NCBI GenBank assembly: GCA_937927235.1
Contig: CALBCM010000013.1
Coordinates: 35,130 to 99,129, forward strand
Direction of reading: 5' to 3'
Length of the DNA: 64,000 nucleotides
DNA from: an uncultured Johnsonella sp.
GTDB taxonomy: Bacteria; Bacillota; Clostridia; Lachnospirales; Lachnospiraceae
The position numbers and the translations under genes were made by a program. The notes below the pieces were generated by a model. It was not told the origin of the DNA, did no database searches, and saw nothing but the letters and a program-made list of their open reading frames with translations. This document shows, one piece after another, positions 26,601 through 36,600 of the stretch; positions within the stretch are counted from its first letter, which is position 1; every line of letters starts with the position of its first letter.

Positions 26601-27994
26601 GAGCGGCAAGAATCAGGATACGCTCGCTTATAGCCGCCTTAAAGGTCAGAGAAAACAAAAAGTATTTAAGGCATATTAAGTCCAGTGCTTATCACCGTCA
26701 GGTATTTACCAAGGATATGAAAAAGGACTATACTATTCTTTGCCCTCAAATGTCACCCATACATTTTGATTTGCTTGAGCCGGCACTTAATGCCTTTGAT
26801 TATAAGGTCGTGGTACTGCAAAACGACACCCGCTCTGCTATAGACATGGGGCTTAAATATGTAAATAACGATGCCTGCTACCCCTCTCTTATAGTAATCG
26901 GTCAGATTATGGAGGCTCTGCTTTCAGGCGAGTATGACTTAAACAAAACCGCAGTATTTATGAGCCAAACCGGAGGAGGCTGCCGGGCGAGCAACTATAT
27001 AGGCTTTGTGCGCAGAGCGCTGGAGAAAGCCGGTATGCCTCAGATTCCCGTAATCTCCGTCAATGCCAACGGCATGGAAACCAACCCAGGCTTTCAATTC
27101 TCCCTGCCTCTTATCATTAAGGCTATGCAGGCGATTATTTACGGAGATGTGCTGATGAGGGTGCTTTATGCTACAAGACCTTATGAATACACCCCGGGAG
27201 CCGCAAACGAGCTTCATGCAAAATGGCGTGCGGTCTGCACCGAGGCCTTAAGCAAGCGCTCACCGGCATTCAAAGAATTCAAGCAAAATATTTATGCCAT
27301 GGTTAATGACTTTGATAATCTTAAAAGAAAAGATATAATCAAGCCTAAGGTAGGAGTGGTCGGTGAGATTTTAGTTAAATTTTCTCCTCTGGCAAATAAC
27401 CATATTGTGGACTTACTTGAAAAAGAGGGAGCAGAGGCGGTAATGCCCGACCTTTTGGACTTTTTATTATATTGCTTTTATAATAATAATTTCAGAGCGG
27501 AAAACCTCGGTGCTTCAAAGAAAACGGCATTTTTCAGCAATATAGGCATACAAATTCTTGAAGGCTTCAGAAAGGATGCCAGGGCTGCACTTTCAGCCAG
27601 CAAGCACTTTATAGCTCCTTCAAGGATTAACCACCTGGCTGATATGGCAAAGGAATTTGTTTCACTTGGAAATCAGACCGGAGAGGGCTGGTTCTTAACA
27701 GGCGAAATGCTTGAGCTTATAGAAACCGGTACGCCAAACATAGTATGTACCCAGCCTTTCGGCTGTCTTCCAAACCATATCGTAGGCAAGGGAGTGATAA
27801 AGGAGCTTAGAAGCTCGCACCCTGAAGCCAATATCATAGCGGTTGACTATGACCCGGGAGCTTCAGAGGTAAATCAGTTAAACAGGATTAAGCTGATGCT
27901 TGCTACCGCTCAGAAAAATCTTAGAGAAGCCGGCAAGCCGAACACCGGCAAAGCGACTCTTGCTGGTGAGAGTGAAGCGGTGGTAACCGTCTAG
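23681..27994 (+). CDS. Fused acyl-CoA dehydratase activase (double ASKHA ATPase with DUF2229 and HgdB-like regions)
   Basis: A 1437-residue protein of the BadF/BcrA/HgdC activator superfamily, iron-sulfur ATPases that fire single electrons into 2-hydroxyacyl-CoA dehydratases or related reductases. ATPase domain 1 starts at GIDIGSTTVKSAI (about 12-24) with CAGGTGSF at 129-136. Domain 2 starts at GIDAGSTTTKMAV (about 326-338) with Cys448 and Cys452 in EACSAGCGSF. A cysteine cluster CKIC...C...C follows near 608-635, then a DUF2229-type region (GIIGIPRVLNMYEDFPFW onward) and a C-terminal dehydratase-component-like part. No dehydratase subunit lies nearby. AGGAGG is 17 bases from the ATG, unusually far, and an in-frame TAA rules out an earlier start. 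Confidence 0.88.
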   Translation: MSNANKKIYLLGIDIGSTTVKSAIIDERNRLLFADYRRHFANIQGALADILSEAKKELGAVNIVPMITGSGGLNLAKHLEAAFVQEVVSVATALKYFAPQTDVAIELGGEDAKIIYFTGGIDQRMNGICAGGTGSFIDQMAALLQTDASGLNEYAKDYKAIYPIAARCGVFAKSDIQPLINEGATRPDLSASIFQAVVNQTISGLACGKPIRGHVAFLGGPLHFLSELRAAFIRTLKLTDEYIVAPENSHLFAAMGAAMNCERLEAIPLEALIDKLRNGVQMAHEIARIAPLFENEEEYAEFILRHSDNSVRTASLADYKGAMYLGIDAGSTTTKMAVIGGDGSLLWKYYSGNNGSPLKTAISAISELKRLINPDSRIVYSCSTGYGEALFKSAFMLDEGEVETIAHYYAAAFFEPKVDCILDIGGQDMKCIRIKDATVDSVQLNEACSAGCGSFIETFAKSLNYSVVDFAKEALFAKHPVDLGTRCTVFMNSNVKQAQKEGATVADISSGLAYSVIKNALFKVIKISDAKDLGEHIVVQGGTFYNDAVLRAFEKIAGSKPTRPDIAGIMGAFGAALIARERHEGKKSTMLSLDEIINLSFETSMSRCKICNNNCVLTINKFSGERKFISGNRCERGLGKDKPASDHLTVPDLFDYKYHRIFDYPALKPDKAIRGIIGIPRVLNMYEDFPFWAVFFKELGFKVVLSPMSTKKLYEMGIESIPSESECYPAKLVHGHISWLIRNGIKTIFYPCVPYERNETPDAGNHFNCPIVTSYAENIKNNVEEIAEQGVRFLNPFMAFTNEEILTKQLVKVMKADFGIEAKQVKQAAHLAWQELLQAKTDIEKKGEETLQWLAEHNRRGIVLAGRPYHVDPEIHHGIPQMITSFGLAVLTEDSVSHLVPVERPVVVSDQWMYHSRLYKAASFVKTSEVVDLVQLNSFGCGLDAVTTDQVADILTGSGKIYTVLKIDEVNNLGAARIRIRSLIAALKVRENKKYLRHIKSSAYHRQVFTKDMKKDYTILCPQMSPIHFDLLEPALNAFDYKVVVLQNDTRSAIDMGLKYVNNDACYPSLIVIGQIMEALLSGEYDLNKTAVFMSQTGGGCRASNYIGFVRRALEKAGMPQIPVISVNANGMETNPGFQFSLPLIIKAMQAIIYGDVLMRVLYATRPYEYTPGAANELHAKWRAVCTEALSKRSPAFKEFKQNIYAMVNDFDNLKRKDIIKPKVGVVGEILVKFSPLANNHIVDLLEKEGAEAVMPDLLDFLLYCFYNNNFRAENLGASKKTAFFSNIGIQILEGFRKDARAALSASKHFIAPSRINHLADMAKEFVSLGNQTGEGWFLTGEMLELIETGTPNIVCTQPFGCLPNHIVGKGVIKELRSSHPEANIIAVDYDPGASEVNQLNRIKLMLATAQKNLREAGKPNTGKATLAGESEAVVTV

Positions 27995-28071
27995 GTAAGA
28001 TTCCGTTCCGGATAAAATAATTATTGGCAAAAAATTAAAAAAAGAAATAAAAAGCAATTAAGCTCCGCCTT

Positions 28072-28100
28072 TTGACTTTGTACACAGGCTGTGCTAATAT
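28072..28100 (+). promoter_or_regulatory. Promoter of ridA
   Basis: Plus-strand TTGACT (28072-28077) and TAATAT (28095-28100) with a 17-bp spacer. The leader to the ridA ATG is about 130 nt and contains two possible hairpins: ATGCAGG/CCTGCAT, and CAGGAA/TTCCTG with further pairing inside. Confidence 0.6.
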
Positions 28101-28234
28101 AGGATGCAGGCGACAAAAATATCCCTGCATTTTATATTTAAAGCAGGAAGCTCCGGCTTTTACAGGTCCGAGCAATTTCCTGTGATTTCTATTATTATCA
28201 GTTATTATTAATGTGTTTTGAAAGGAGAATTTCT

Positions 28235-28615
28235 ATGAAAAAAGAAGCCGTTACTTCTGCTAAAGCTCCGGCAGCCATCGGACCTTACTCACAAGCTACA
28301 AAATACGGCAATCTTGTGCTGACCTCAGGAGTTATTCCGGTTGACCCTAAAACAGGTGAGATTCCAAAGACGGTTGAAGAGCAGACAGAGCTTGCCTTGA
28401 CTTCACTTAAAGGGCTTATTGAGGATGCCGGCTCCGCTATGGCAAACGTTATTAAAACTACTGTATTTATTCAAAATATGGACGATTTTGCCAAAATTAA
28501 TGAAGTGTATGAAAAATACTTCCCGCAGCCCTGCCCCTCACGCTCCTGTGTTGAGGTTGCCAAGCTTCCCAAGGGAGTGTTGCTTGAAATCGAAGCTATC
28601 TGCTATGTAGAGTAA
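28235..28615 (+). CDS. ridA: Reactive imine/enamine deaminase RidA
   Basis: A 126-residue trimeric protein of the YjgF/YER057c/UK114 family that hydrolyses reactive enamines such as 2-aminoacrylate, a by-product of PLP enzymes. Signatures are PAAIGPYSQATKYGNLVLTSGVIPVDPKTGE, with the Tyr and Gly of the pocket, and the C-terminal PCPSRSCVEVAKLPKGVLLEIEAI containing the substrate-binding Arg. The frame is open from 28211, but AAAGGAG at 28221-28227 fixes the start at ATG 28235. It is transcribed alone, between its own promoter and terminator. Confidence 0.95.
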   Translation: MKKEAVTSAKAPAAIGPYSQATKYGNLVLTSGVIPVDPKTGEIPKTVEEQTELALTSLKGLIEDAGSAMANVIKTTVFIQNMDDFAKINEVYEKYFPQPCPSRSCVEVAKLPKGVLLEIEAICYVE

Positions 28616-28626
28616 ATTATAAAAAA

Positions 28627-28668
28627 TGATCAGAGCCGCTGTTAAGTTCACCGGCTCTGATTATTTTT
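28627..28668 (+). terminator. Intrinsic terminator of ridA
   Basis: ATCAGAGCCG (28629-28638) and CGGCTCTGAT (28652-28661) form a perfect 10-bp stem with a 13-base loop, followed by TATTTTT. It lies just after the ridA stop. Confidence 0.88.
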
Positions 28669-28726
28669 AGTTTTCGGTTTTTGGACCTGACATCAATCAC
28701 AATAATACGGCAGCTTTATTTAATAA

Positions 28727-29158
28727 TTAGCCCTCTATTGAGATATATTTAGCTTCTTCTACAGCAGGCTTTTCTTCCTTTTTAGGAATGCTCAGCTTTA
28801 ATACTCCGTCTTCAAACTTTGCCTTAATATCCTCATTTGAAATGTTCTCGCCTACATAAAAGCTTCTGCTGCAGCTTCCGCTGTAACGCTCTCTGCGTAT
28901 AAACCTTCCGTTTTTGTCCTTTTCATCATTGCTCTGATTTACGGAAGCAGACACTACGAGGTAGCCGTCCTTCAGCTCACCCTTGACATCTTCTTTATTA
29001 AATCCCGGAAGATTCATAGTAACCTCATACCTATCATCAAATTCCTTTACATCAGTCTGCATCAATCCGTTATTATTATAGGCTCTTGAATAAAACCTCT
29101 CAGGCATTCTGAAAATATCGTCCATAAAGCTCTCTTTAAAAATACTTGGCATTAACAT
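28727..29158 (-). CDS. Small heat shock protein (Hsp20/alpha-crystallin)
   Basis: A 143-residue ATP-independent chaperone that holds unfolding proteins. The alpha-crystallin domain runs from about residue 38 (DVKEFDDRYEVTMNLPGFNKEDVKGEL) to about 130, with the conserved FEDGVLKLSIPK (A-x-x-x-n-GVL type) motif near the end. The N-terminal arm is short and aromatic. AGGAG stands eight bases before the ATG. The promoter is overlapped by a CIRCE operator, so heat induction through HrcA is expected. Confidence 0.94.
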   Translation of the reverse strand: MLMPSIFKESFMDDIFRMPERFYSRAYNNNGLMQTDVKEFDDRYEVTMNLPGFNKEDVKGELKDGYLVVSASVNQSNDEKDKNGRFIRRERYSGSCSRSFYVGENISNEDIKAKFEDGVLKLSIPKKEEKPAVEEAKYISIEG

Positions 29159-29208
29159 AAATCTATCTCCTTTTTTATTTATCTGTTTGTTTTATTTGTT
29201 ATAGCTGT

Positions 29209-29237
29209 ATTATAACAGACTTATTAGCACTTGTCAA
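29209..29237 (-). promoter_or_regulatory. Consensus promoter of hsp20
   Basis: Minus-strand TTGACA (29237-29232) and TATAAT (29214-29209) are spaced by 17 bp. The -35 box lies inside the CIRCE element. Confidence 0.85.
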
Positions 29238-29250
29238 GTGTGAGTGCTGA
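29224..29250. promoter_or_regulatory. CIRCE operator (HrcA site) of hsp20
   Basis: TTAGCACTT, nine bases, GAGTGCTGA matches the CIRCE consensus TTAGCACTC-N9-GAGTGCTAA at 16 of 18 arm positions. HrcA bound here would cover the -35 region and repress the gene until heat stress. Confidence 0.85.
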
Positions 29251-29323
29251 TAATTTTGTGAATTATCTGTGAAAATTAAAGCTTCAAGCCCTTCTATAAA
29301 AAATTTTATAAAAGAATTTCACC

Positions 29324-30550
29324 TTATTCTCTGCCGGAAGGCTCTCTGTCCGGAGGCAGCATATTTCCCTCCGAATCCTTAGGAGGTTCTCCTCCGAAGT
29401 CTCCCCGTGGCTGCGGCATTTCTGTGCCAAATCCTCCCGGAAATCCGGATTTGCTTTCTCCTATAGTTGTAACTCCCTCATTTACAGTAATCTCCTGACT
29501 GCTCTCTCCCGTCTTTAAGGTTAAGGTCTCTCCCGCTTTTATCTCAGGTGAAGATATAATCAGACTTGAAAATGTCTTCATTGCGGTGATTGCAGCTATT
29601 TCATTGCCTGAGGCATCAGTTAAGCTTATTGCAGTACCTCCAGCCTGAGTCTGAGCATAAAATACTTCTATGGAATTTTGACCGGAGGCTTTACTAAAGC
29701 CCTGTGACATACCGCTTGAGCTAACTCCTATATATAAGCCTCCGTTTATTACGGCACTTCCGTTATAGTCAAGTCCTCCGTTTTGCTCATCTTCAGGACC
29801 GTTAAGATAAAGGCTTCCTCCCTCTATATAGACATCTCCGTTTGAATCTATGCCGTCACCGTCCGCACACACACTTACACTGCCGCTGGCAATTTTAATC
29901 CAGGCGCTTTCCTGGTACTGCATACCAAGTCTTTCCTTTTCTTCATCACTTATGTTGTCATCATATTTAACTCTTGCATTAATTCCGTCATCACCGGCAA
30001 CTATATTTATCCCTCCTCCATAGATTTCCACAGTGAGCCCTTCAAGTCCCTCGTCAGACTTTGTGATGTCAATGTCAGCATTATACACGGTAAGTGCTCC
30101 TTCACCTGTCATTCCCTTACCCTGCGCTTCAATATTAAACTCTCCTCCTTCTATGGTAATTGAATCCTTGCCTTTTACAGCATTGTCCGCAGCTCTTATA
30201 TTAAAGCCGCCCGAAATTATTAAAAGCTTGCCCTCTGCCTTGATGCCGTCAGCGTAGTTTGCCGTGATATTAAGAGTTCCGCTGCCGTTTATGGTTAAGT
30301 CATTCTTAACAAATAAGGCGGCATCAGGCTCGTCTTCCCCCTCTGCATAGACATATTCAGCCGCATCGCTTAAGGTGTTTTCAGTACCGTCGGCAAGAGT
30401 TAAAATCACCTTTTTAGCATTTGAAGCGTAAATAGGGGCGGAAACGGAGCTGTTTAGAGTAGCACCGTTAAGCACTATATGAACTACCGCTTCTTCATCC
30501 GCATCAACTAAGATTTGCCCGTTTAATAGCTTAAAATAACCTGAAAACAT
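29324..30550 (-). CDS. Carbohydrate-binding (Cthe_2159-like) protein, 5'-truncated remnant
   Basis: A 408-residue frame matching the Cthe_2159-like family (DUF4353), right-handed parallel beta-helix polysaccharide-binding proteins. Recognisable segments are GQILVDADEEAVVHIVLNGATL, APIYASNAKKVILTLADGTENTLSD, ALFVKNDLTINGSGTLNI and repeated GG-type rungs (EGGEFNIEA, YGGGINIVAGDDGINA). The C terminus is Pro/Gly-rich (FPGGFGTEMPQPRGDFGGEPP). Family members normally start with a signal peptide and further strands. Here homology runs straight into the first Met, there is no signal peptide, and no ribosome site precedes the ATG. The 5' end seems lost next to the terminator of the giant gene upstream. 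Probably a pseudogene or silent remnant. Confidence 0.7.
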   Translation of the reverse strand: MFSGYFKLLNGQILVDADEEAVVHIVLNGATLNSSVSAPIYASNAKKVILTLADGTENTLSDAAEYVYAEGEDEPDAALFVKNDLTINGSGTLNITANYADGIKAEGKLLIISGGFNIRAADNAVKGKDSITIEGGEFNIEAQGKGMTGEGALTVYNADIDITKSDEGLEGLTVEIYGGGINIVAGDDGINARVKYDDNISDEEKERLGMQYQESAWIKIASGSVSVCADGDGIDSNGDVYIEGGSLYLNGPEDEQNGGLDYNGSAVINGGLYIGVSSSGMSQGFSKASGQNSIEVFYAQTQAGGTAISLTDASGNEIAAITAMKTFSSLIISSPEIKAGETLTLKTGESSQEITVNEGVTTIGESKSGFPGGFGTEMPQPRGDFGGEPPKDSEGNMLPPDREPSGRE

Positions 30551-30600
30551 AAAAGTTATTTTATATATAATTCTGTTACCATCATATACCAGGCAAATAT

Positions 30601-30628
30601 AAAAAGAGCAAGGTATAACCCTCGCTCT
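30601..30628 (-). terminator. Terminator of the lone type A giant gene
   Basis: Minus-strand AGAGCGAGG, loop GTTATA, CCTTGCTCT, followed by TTTTT. It lies about 30 bp after the stop codon of the gene ending at 30655 and separates it from the truncated carbohydrate-binding gene. Confidence 0.85.
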
Positions 30629-30654
30629 CTGCTTATTGCCTGCTTATTGTCTGT

Positions 30655-33600
30655 TTATTCTATCCATTCTCCGTCATGGTTGACCTTATAGCCGTCCGCT
30701 GTAGTAGTATTTACATACAAGGCTCCCTTGGGATGTCCTTCTACAGAAGCCTTTGCAAAATAGTACCAGTGTATTCCTATCTGATGCCAGCCGGTATACA
30801 TCTCTCCAAGTACCGGGTCAAGATAGTACCAGTATCCGTCAGCAGCCTTGTACCAGCCGGTCACCATCTGTCCGGCATTAGCTCCCTCCTCAGGATTTAA
30901 AAAATACCACCTGTCGTCAGCTTTATCATAATGCCAGCCCTGAACAATAGAAGACTGAGCATCAAAGAAATACCATTTGGTAAGCAGTTTTCCTGCCGCA
31001 TCCGCATAGCGTATCTTGCCCCAGGTATCATTTAAAGGGAGCCCTCCATTTAATACAAAGGACCACTTGCCTGTAGCCTGATTAATCTGCCACATACCGT
31101 CCACGCCGAGAGTGAAGGTCCTTTCTGCAAAATGCTCGAACGGTCTTTGAGGAGTGCCCAGACCTCTGCCGGCACTTCCGCTTCCTCCGCCGCTTCCGCC
31201 TCCGGTTCTGCTGACAAAATTATTCTTTCTGGTTTCTATCGTTTTTTCAGCTTCACTTACAATCTCTCCAAGATTTTTAAGCTCAGCCTGAAGCTCCTCC
31301 CAGGTTGCCATACGTCCCGGGTCTTCAGGAGTCTTACTTGGGTCAAAGAGAGTAAGGTTAAGGATTTCACCGCGCTTTTGGTTAAGCCTTGCCAGTGCCC
31401 TTGTAATAGCTGCCTCAAGCTTGGCTATCTCATTTTCTTTAAGGTAGGGGCTTCTTGCCAAATCCTGTGCGTGGATTCTCAAGGCATCAAGTGCATTATA
31501 GGCCTGCTCTTTTTTTATGCGGTTATTGTCATAGTAGGCAAATATTAACATGCTCTTTCTTACTGCTTCATTATCTATAAATTCCTCAAAAGCAGCAGGC
31601 ATATTTTTGGTGCTCCAGTCTTTAACATCATGCTGGACACCGTATATATCTATAATAGGGCTTATAAGCTCATTATGAGCATTGTCCTTAGAATAATACC
31701 TCTTCACCCGAGGATAACCCTGATTATAATCATCATACCAGGAATCAGTCACCCTGTCGCCGCGCCTTACCTTAATTCTATGGTAAAAATTTCTTAAAGG
31801 ATTATTTAAGTCCTTAAAGTCAAGTGCCTGAATTGTATCAAAGAATCTCAACTTAAAGGTTTTTGAATAAACCAGAGTATACTTTCCGCCTATCCTTCCG
31901 GTAAATGAGCAGTAGCCAGCAGTATTTTCAGGGTCCGTAAAGTCCATCATTTTAGGTACTGGTGAGGCTGAGGAGTCGGTTACCTCAAAAAGCTCATAAT
32001 CCATCATATCGGTGTCTTCATCAGGAAGCTGGATTAATACCGGAATCTCCGCATTTGAAGGGCTGGCTAAAGTCCCTGCCGTTCTTTCTACAAGCCTTCC
32101 GTCCACATATCTTTCTGCCTCTATGTCAAGTGACCAGGCTGCATTAAATGCCTCAGGGTGATTCTGCCCCGCCTCGGAAGCCGCCCTTACAGCTTCTTTT
32201 TCAGGTGTTCTGGCTTTTCTTTTGTTAAATACTATCTTATACCTTACATCAGCCTTATTTACACCTATTAAGGTCCTGTCATCATCTGTAGTAAGCTTTT
32301 CTTCAAGCTCCGGTATGTAATCCGGGTTAATTGCATACTCTCCGGCAGCACCGCCTCTTATTTCTTCCTCAACTATAGCATTATAGTTGCCCTCAGCGGC
32401 TCCGACTCTTTCATAAACCGCTCTTAAAACTATATTGCTGGCACTCATATTAAAGGCGAAGTCATTGGTCTGTATCCTGCCTGAAACTCCCTTGCTCCTG
32501 CCTGCTGTTACCACCCAGTACAGAAATCTCCTGCCGCTTGAATTGACAGGCTCGGCATGGATTATCACCTCATCCTTTTCCTTGGCATCGGTAACCCTCC
32601 AATCAGTGCTTCCAGCTTCATGCTGTGAAGGCTCCTTTCCTGCCACAGTAACTATCCTTACCTCAGCGGCATTTTCAGGCTTAACCTCAACTATAAATTT
32701 TTTGGCATCTATCATATCGCCGGGATTTGCGACTACATCCGTTCCGTATTCCTTCTTTAAAAGAGGGTCGGGAACTCTTCCGTCACCCTTTTTCCTCGCT
32801 ACTACGGTATAGGTTTTTCCTATGTCAAGATTATCAAAGGTAACAGTTGAAGGTCTTCTTCCGCTCACCGCCTTCCAGCCCTTATCGCTGCCCTTATACT
32901 GCACTACATTGCCGTCCTCGTCTATAATAGCATAGTCCGAATCGGGATCGGCAGGAGTTACTGTAATCTGTGCCTTGCCCTCATTTTTAGTATCAAAGCC
33001 TACCGTATAATTATCCTCGAGCGTAGGTATGATTACCGGCTTAAGCTCACTTATAACTCCCTGTACAGGTGCAGGGCTTGGCTGTCCGACTGCTGCCGCA
33101 GTGCCGGCAACCGCCTCCTGAACATGGTACCTGCTGCCCGGATAAAGGTCATCAAAGACAAGCACTTCATCATTAAGTGCAGTCTTTACTGCTGCCACAT
33201 TGCCGAAATCATCACTTACAATATAGACATTGCCCGCCTGAGTTTCTCTGACTCTGATTTGACCGCTGCCGTCAGCTCCTATATGCCCTGAGGCATTAAA
33301 GTCACCTATTCTAAGTCCCCATACCTTAGGGTCTTTAGTAAACTGAGCGGTATATAAGGCTCCGTTTATAAGTGTGGCTGAAGGCTTCACTTTCATGCCG
33401 TTCAGATACCAGCCCTTAAATATATAGTTTACTTCAGGCGTAACATCGGTGCTGTCATTGATTCCCGTGTCGCTCCATTTATTATTAAGCTTGGTATGCA
33501 GGACTGCCGCTCTGTTTAAAGTGCCGTGGGCTCCCGCCGCAAGATAAATATTTATCCAATATGCCGGGTCCTCGTCAAATTTTGCATATACCGTGCCTGA

Positions 33601-36600
33601 CTCCTCAAAAGTATCCGCATCATTAACCGGAATAGTGCAGGCATCGTCTTTAAACCAGCCTATAAATTTATAATACGGCACATCCTTGGGTCTGAGCTTA
33701 TTTAAAATATCTCCTCTTTCCTTAATTTTGGCAAAGGTATCAGGCTTTCTGCCTGCCGTAGCTTGGTCATCTCTTAAGAATGCCACGCTTACAGGCTGAT
33801 TGACTATGCTGCCGTACGCCGCCGAGCCAGTGCTGGTTTTAAAAATCATCTGCCTCCAATATGCCGGGTCTCTTGCCATATTATAGGTGAGGGTAAGATT
33901 ATGAGTCGGCATGCTTCCGGTATAAGCTCCTGTCATGGTATCAAACAAGCCTATGGAGGGGTTTGCTTCTCCGCTGCCGAATCTGTAACCGTAATACATT
34001 GGTGCCGGATAATTAAGCACAGCTCCTGCTTCCTTAGGCTCAGACTTTCTGTCCAAAACTCCCTGGTCCTCCTGGTCCTTAACGAGAGTATTAACATTAA
34101 AACTGCCTGCCGGTCCGTAAACATACTCTATAGTTACATCCTGGTTAGGCATATAACCGCTGAATACATTGGTAACCGGGTCAAAATCAGGATCAGAAGC
34201 CGATAGTTTATAGTCATCCGTACCTGAAAGCCTTATATCGGTTGAAGCCATAGGATAGCTTATCTTTCCGCCGTCGGCATCAAGATTGCCGCTCTTTCCC
34301 GCAATTATCTGCGGAGTTACTATATAATCATTTAAACCGTAATTATTAATCTGGGTAGCTGAAAGCGGGCTTGCAGAAATAGTCTGCTCAGCCGGCTTTT
34401 GCAGCTCAATCTGCGCTATAGGCACAGCACTGTCCGATTTTCTGTAGATTACCTTAAAATTAAATTTCTGACTCGGGTCTACAGTATAATTATAATTTAC
34501 GTTAAAGTCCTGTGCGGCGACCTTTGCCCTGTATTTATAATAATCATTTGCATCCCACTGAGTATGTCCTGCCGGCGGAGTCTGATTAGGTACGTCCTCT
34601 CCGTTTGCAAATCTGTAGCCGGGCAGATGGTTGACACCACTTGAATCCGTGCCTGCGATTGAAACCGCTGTAAATTCCGCATCAATAGGCAGCTGTGCCG
34701 TCCTGGTGCCGAAGTTTTTTTGCAGCCTCACATTTAAGCTTTTATGTTTTTCTTCAATATTGTAGTTGATGTCTTCAGGAGCCCAGCTCGCATAGTAATA
34801 ATAGGTTTTATTTTCCACCTGACTCGGAAAGCTGTGCTCGTTGGTGCTTACATCCGGCGGAACGCTGCCGGGAGTGTATTTTCCATCACCGTTATTGTCC
34901 TCATACCTGGTCCACTTATCAAACACATAGCCCGCTCTTGCCGCTACCGGCATAGTCAGAACCGAGCCGAGATTAGTGGCAATTTCCACCATATCAGGCA
35001 GAGGATAGCCTCCGGCAGAATCAAACTTATAGGTAGCTACGTTTTTGCCGTACTTAAAGGTTATAATCACATCGGTCGCCGGCATTGAGCCTTTGACAGT
35101 ATTGGTATTGGCATCAAAGATGAAGCTGCCTGCTGTGGAATATTCCACTCCGGCAAGCTTATAGCCGTCATTTAGCACCTGATTGCTTACACCCACTGCT
35201 ATCTCGGTGCCTGCCGTAGTCGTAGTACTGCTGTCGGCTGCAAGCGCTACATTATTAACCGCATTGACATGCCTTACCGTATAATTATAGGTGGTAGTTT
35301 TAAGCACCGCCTTGCCAGGATTTGTAATGCCCATCTGAGTAGTATTTCCCTCTTTATCGGGCTTAAAGTTTCCGGCGGAATAGGGCAGGGTCTGCATATT
35401 GGGATTTGCCTTCTCCGCTATGACTCTCTCATCCGCAGAATTATTCGGCACATCAGCGACACTGACACCGATTAAAGAATCTCCGCCTAAGTCCTCTCCT
35501 ACTTTAATTACCTTGCCTGCACCGAGTTTGACATTTGCATCCTTTTCTGCCGGATTTCCGGGTTGGCTTCCGGGTACCAGCAGCTTGTTGCCCGTAATTT
35601 TTACGGTATTGCTGACTTTAAAGCTGCTGCCGTTAAAGGACACCGCAGAGCCGCTGCGCCCCGTATTGCCGGTGATTTCACCGTAGTTCATATCCAGGCT
35701 GGTAGTCCCGCTTATATCAATCGCACTGGCGGTATTGATATTATTCTTGTCTTCGTCAGTTTCATGGTTATCGTTGATTTTGTTATTGATGAGCTTGGCT
35801 CCCTTTTGAGTCCTGACTCTGCCCTTTTCAGCCTTAATGATAGGTCCGGTGCTGGTCTGGCTGCTGCCGCCGTCTATAGTAACATCACTTATAGTAAGCC
35901 CGGTGCTGTCCGAAGCATCCTTGTCAATCTCAAACATAGGTCCGTTAAAGCCCGGAGCCCTCGTAATCACCTTTCTCGGTGCATCAACATCAAGGAACTT
36001 CGGAGGATTTTGAGAGCTTGGATTGCTCTGATATTCAAAGTCGGAGGTGCCTATGGTGATATCTATGCCGCTCGGTATTTTTACCGTTTGATTAAGCACT
36101 ACATCGCCCATAAGAAAGATGTTAGCCTTTTCAGTGCCGGTCTTTTTAATTTCATCAATAGCCTGCTGAATACTGTCAGCAGGTTTGGTAATATAGCCAT
36201 AAGGTGTAGAGGCATCCGGAGCACTGCTCGCCGGAGGGTATACGTAATAAGTGGACACTCTCATGCTTACTGCAAATCTCACCCTCTTGGTTTCATACTC
36301 CTTAAGATTAAAGTAGGCTGAAAAAGCCGCAGCCGAATCTGTGCTCGAAGGACCGAAGCGGGTAGGGCTGTCATTAAAGACCCAATATTTATGGTTGACT
36401 CCATTGGTGCTTTCCCAGGTGCCTGTCCACAAATAAGAAGCACTAGGGTCACTGGCATCTCTTTTTTGCATTCCGGCATTAACATCGGCATCGGGGTGAT
36501 AGGTCAGAATGTCAAGACTGGTGAGTCTGTACTTGCCCGGAGCCTTTGATATAAGGTGAAGTCCTGCCGGCTTTCTTGCATTGGCAGCAATGTCGGCAGC

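Noticed and set aside
35563..36321. 252-codon plus-strand open frame inside type A copy 1
   Set aside because: It lies fully antisense to a well-supported giant gene, has no ribosome site, and its composition follows the opposite strand; the same kind of shadow appears in the other copies.
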